Source: Balanoglossus misakiensis (lineage: Eukaryota; Hemichordata). Taken from it: 64,000 nt of DNA. Below, piece by piece: positions 60,415 through 64,000 of this stretch. A model generated the notes under the pieces. The model had not been told where the DNA came from. It did no database searches and saw nothing but the letters and a program-made list of their open reading frames with translations. The stretch is taken from the NCBI GenBank assembly GCA_040954595.2, contig CM082576.2, positions 8,556,001 through 8,620,000 on the forward strand. The letters run 5' to 3'. Numbering within the stretch: the stretch's first letter is position 1; each line of letters begins with the position of its first letter. A program made the position numbers and the translations under genes.

Positions 60415-63400
60415 GGTGATTCCCGTGGAAAATTTCCACACAAACATCGAGTGGTAGTAGACGCAGTCTATATTCAAGACTTCTACTACACGCGTGTGAG
60501 GTTTAAACAATCACTTTGCACGATAATCTCATTGGCCGGAGGAGGGGGGGGGGGGACTTTCCGCTGCGACGGGAATATCCTATAAAAACACGCGTATCGT
60601 AATGTCCGTTGCATACACCCATTGGCAGTGTTCTCAGAGGCGAACATAATCCCAAAGAATTATCGAACGACCTTTTATCAACGTCTCTCAGCTTTGTCAC
60701 GTCCACTGTAGATCAATTTTAGCTCTAATGACGGTAATAGAAGTATGACTTCGCCATTATGTAAATTAATATACAGACTCTAATGCGAGCCGAGGATCAG
60801 CCGTCCTGCTATTTTCAATGGGCGTCTCTTTTGTCCGCGAAAGTCCGGAAAAGAAAAGCTTTGAGACTAATGATGTTCTGACATTTTCCGAGCGAGAGAA
60901 GGAACCCTACCAGTAAAAATGTAAGACGCAGTCGAGGACGACCGGAAGCGACTTTTTGATTAGCTTTCTCTTAGCTATACCAGCGCCACCGCGTCAACAG
61001 CTGTAGAGAGGCTTTTAACTCATTGTCGCTGATCCCCGGCCACATATACATGCGTATACTTCTCACCGCTGAAAGGGATATTTACATTCATGGCAAATGC
61101 CAATGCTCTTTTCTCATTTTTTTCATTTCAAACAAGGAAAGAACGATAAATGATTCCGAAAGCACGATATTTTTGCGCGCGGTTGATGAGAAACTGATGG
61201 CATTCTCGGGCGGCTCGTCGGTCTCAATGATGACGAAACGCAAACCGCATTAGGGCCTATCTCTCGAAAATAACCTCGATCGTGGCGCCGAGACGAAACG
61301 AAATCGAAATCCTGCCCCCGAGTTTGTATTTTACGTCTACCGTGAAGACAAAAGTGCGCTAGAAATGAAAACAACAAAAAATATGAAGAAGTTCATTGAA
61401 TGATTTCTTGCTGTTGTGCGGGCTACACCTGACAGGTGGGAAAAGGGTACATTGCCTTTACGGGAAAGCGGGCACCAGGACACGGTCAAGATCGATGTAC
61501 AGGGGAAAACATACTTTATCGACGCACCTCGCTGATGCGAAAACAGTGGAGCTAGACACCGCAGCGACGGTGAAACTATGATGCGTTTGCTCACAAGTCT
61601 CACTTCTTCGAAATCCACTGGATGCGATGGGATTGGGAAATCTTTCCCCCGCCCAACTAGCTTTCGTGGCCGCCCCAGCCCCCTGTCTCTCGTAAAAATC
61701 AATAGATCGAGGACTGAAAACGTTTTACCCCCCCCCCCCCCACTATTTAAAAGGGTGTTACCCTACGGCGCGTTATTATATGACCCGAGCCCAATGCATA
61801 ACCATTTCCCCGCATGAGTAATGCTATGTGATATACAACGCATTGCGGAATAAAGGTTTACACAAGTTATACTCACAGTGTCTAATATATTATGACATAT
61901 ATGCCCACATAAAAGAAACGGTCGATTTTTGATCTCGCTCGAGTCTAGTTTCAGGTTTGATTTATCGTTGTCGGGGAAATTGATCATGGTCTTCCTGGTA
62001 GGCACAGTTTAATAATTCAGTTAGAAATTTACACAAAACCAAATGAAGCTCTCCCCGTGGACCACCGTCTCTTTCGTGTGTGTGTGTGTGTGTAGCGTAG
62101 CGTCCACACTCCTGGCGACAGACGATTGATGAAAGCTCAAAGTGACTGTGCGTTACAGTGACCAATTAATGGCCGCAGCCCACTCCTTACGGCGAAACGA
62201 GCTAATCGGGATGTTAATTCCTATGGTAAATTTTCATGTCGTTTTCCGCGCGATAAATCGCGATGAGTGGAGTCATGATTTCGCGCTTAAGCCGCGGTGA
62301 ATGGCGGAGCGAGCGAGCTGGGGGAGCTATTTACAATCGCCGGGCGGACGGCCACAGCGGCAAATGGGGTCATCACGAACGCACGAGGATGATCTCTTTA
62401 ACACATAATATACTGAGACCGAAGCTTTGCTCCGATGGAAATCAAGTTCAGCGTACACCGGGGAGTTTAAGGAGACCTATTTGTTATAGACGTTGACAGT
62501 TGTAGATTCAGATTCAGATATATATAGAGACACGGGGCGGATAGTGTCTGGGCGGTGACCTTACACTTTCTGTGTACATGTACATACATGTACTACAGTC
62601 TTACTACTACATGTATACTACTGAAGTGTCTGTGCGCCCATTGTTGGATACGCCGTCTCAGAACCAACTTGAAGGAAGTTGTCGCATCTCCGAAAACAAT
62701 TAGCCTCTTCCTTTTTGTCTTAGACAATGTCTGAATTAGACAATATGAAATCTATACATAAAATCTTCAATGTTGTCTGTTTGGTCGCTGATAAGCTTAC
62801 CTTGTAAAAACTCCCACATTCAAGGGAAAAATAAAGAAGAATCTCGGATTTTGTGCTAAAATTGATCTCATTTCATGGCTGATTAAGATCAGCAGAAAAC
62901 AAGCAAACCTTGGAAAGCGGACGGACATCAGCTAGGACGACTGCCGAGATACTCGCCTAATACAATTGACTTGTGACATGGCCAACCTTTAATTAAAGAT
63001 GGCACTGATAAGTTGCCTTGAGTTGTTTGTTGGATGCTTCGTTTCTCTTAATTCTGCGTCGTCGTCCGTGTTATTACTTACAGCGGGGGCTGTCAGCGTG
63101 TTGTATGTATTCCCGATAGAGCGAATCAAGCCAAATTAATCGACACGCATACAAGGATCTCAGATAGAAGGAGAGGGCGAAATGAGCCTATCGAACGCTT
63201 TCTCAATTTCACTGACGGATTAACACGACAATATCGCTATCGTGATGGTCATAGCAGGTTAGGGTCTCCGCGGCATGCAATTACGCCGAGGCAACACTCT
63301 TTCATTGTCATTTTGCTGCAGAGCGCGCCGTTCTGGAAGCATTAACTCCGCACATATCTGACATTCAGAGCCCATCCAATCTACTATCGCAAAACTGTCA

Positions 63401-63750
63401 ACAACGAGGTTAACCGTTTATAGCGACGGAGAGTAGATACATCCCCGAGGACCGCGCATTCAGTTTGCCGGCCTCTAATTACTCGCTGCATTCAGAATGC
63501 TAATAATTCCAACGTAACTGTACCGAGCGTTTGACTGCAGACGAAATTTAAGGAAAGAATCAATCAGGGAATAGCAACGGTAGTAAGAAACCCCTAAACA
63601 TTCGACTAAATACGGCGAGACTTGGGATCAGGATAATCTTTCCGTGTCCCAAAACGATCGTAGCTACTAAGCCAGACGATTCGCACAGCTTCAAAGGGAT
63701 CAGATCAGATTTTGGCTCCCGTGTATTGATATCGCTGAGACAATAATGTT
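60415..63750. other. CpG-rich non-coding region
   Basis: No exon supported. A short CG-dense patch at about 62240-62360 (TTCCGCGCGATAAATCGCGA and onward) could be a small CpG island or promoter, and a GT dinucleotide run lies at 62077-62092. Nothing links these to a gene in the window. Confidence 0.35.
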
Positions 63751-63756
63751 GCGACT

Positions 63757-63779
63757 TGTCTGTCTGTCTGTCTGTCTGC
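63757..63779 (+). repeat. (TGTC)n microsatellite
   Basis: Five to six tetranucleotide units. Confidence 0.85.
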
Positions 63780-63866
63780 CTACCTGCACATTCAGCATTT
63801 CTATCAGCTAGCTTTCCTTTTTTTCGCGTGATTGGAAGACCGAAGCTCTATTGGACCCCTTTTAGG

Positions 63867-63902
63867 AAACAAACAAACAAACAAACAAACAAACAAACAA
63901 AA
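63867..63902 (+). repeat. (AAAC)n microsatellite
   Basis: About nine tetranucleotide units near the window end. Confidence 0.9.
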
Positions 63903-64000
63903 GAAGTGTATTTTGGTAGATACATGTACCATCAAGAGTACCACTTTAGTCACGTGACTAGGTTCTTAAAACTATTTTCAGTGAATGCTTTAAGTGCACT

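Noticed and set aside
60094-60510. 138-codon minus-strand ORF
   Set aside because: It lies across an arm of the inverted repeat and has no protein similarity I recognise; structure rather than coding explains it.

Overview
This is 64 kb of animal nuclear DNA, not bacterial. Genes are split by GT-AG introns, intergenic DNA is AT-rich, and there are microsatellites, homopolymer G/C tracts and decayed retrotransposon pieces. A one-to-one PPP4R4 gene whose exon phases I could follow throughout, abundant TACATGTA-type sequence, and sharp CpG depletion of transcribed regions beside CpG-richer flanks suggest a marine invertebrate with mosaic, gene-body methylation (an invertebrate deuterostome or a lophotrochozoan). 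I cannot name the species from sequence alone.

Layout. 1-5.5 kb: AT-rich, CpG-poor DNA with no gene I can support, containing one MITE-like inverted repeat. 5.56-5.63 kb: a tRNA-His(GTG) gene or tRNA-like element. 6.0-13.8 kb, plus strand: a seven-coding-exon gene for a 721-residue C2H2 zinc-finger protein with an N-terminal RRKQxxP motif of the kind that recruits NuRD in FOG/SALL proteins, four C2H2 fingers near the C-terminus and a very acidic tail. About 14.0-48.0 kb, minus strand: a complete orthologue of PPP4R4, the HEAT-repeat regulatory subunit 4 of protein phosphatase 4. It has 24 coding exons that join in frame to 870 residues plus stop (human is about 873). The two genes are convergent and their likely poly(A) signals lie only about 270 bp apart. 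48-64 kb: CpG-richer DNA without a convincing gene. It holds one weak candidate exon, an ACAT/ACAG compound microsatellite and a long nested inverted repeat (59.2-60.4 kb).

Main points for a second look: (1) a plus-strand, four-exon, phase-consistent small open reading frame nested in a PPP4R4 intron (24.8-25.9 kb); (2) an apparent duplicated cassette exon in the PPP4R4 C-terminal tail region (18.8 kb); (3) a foldback element with 101-bp arms differing at only two positions, with further inverted repeats inside it; (4) the step in CpG density at the PPP4R4 promoter. Reading frames, splice sites and repeats were worked out by hand from the sequence. Family assignments rest on recognition of the protein families, not on a database search.
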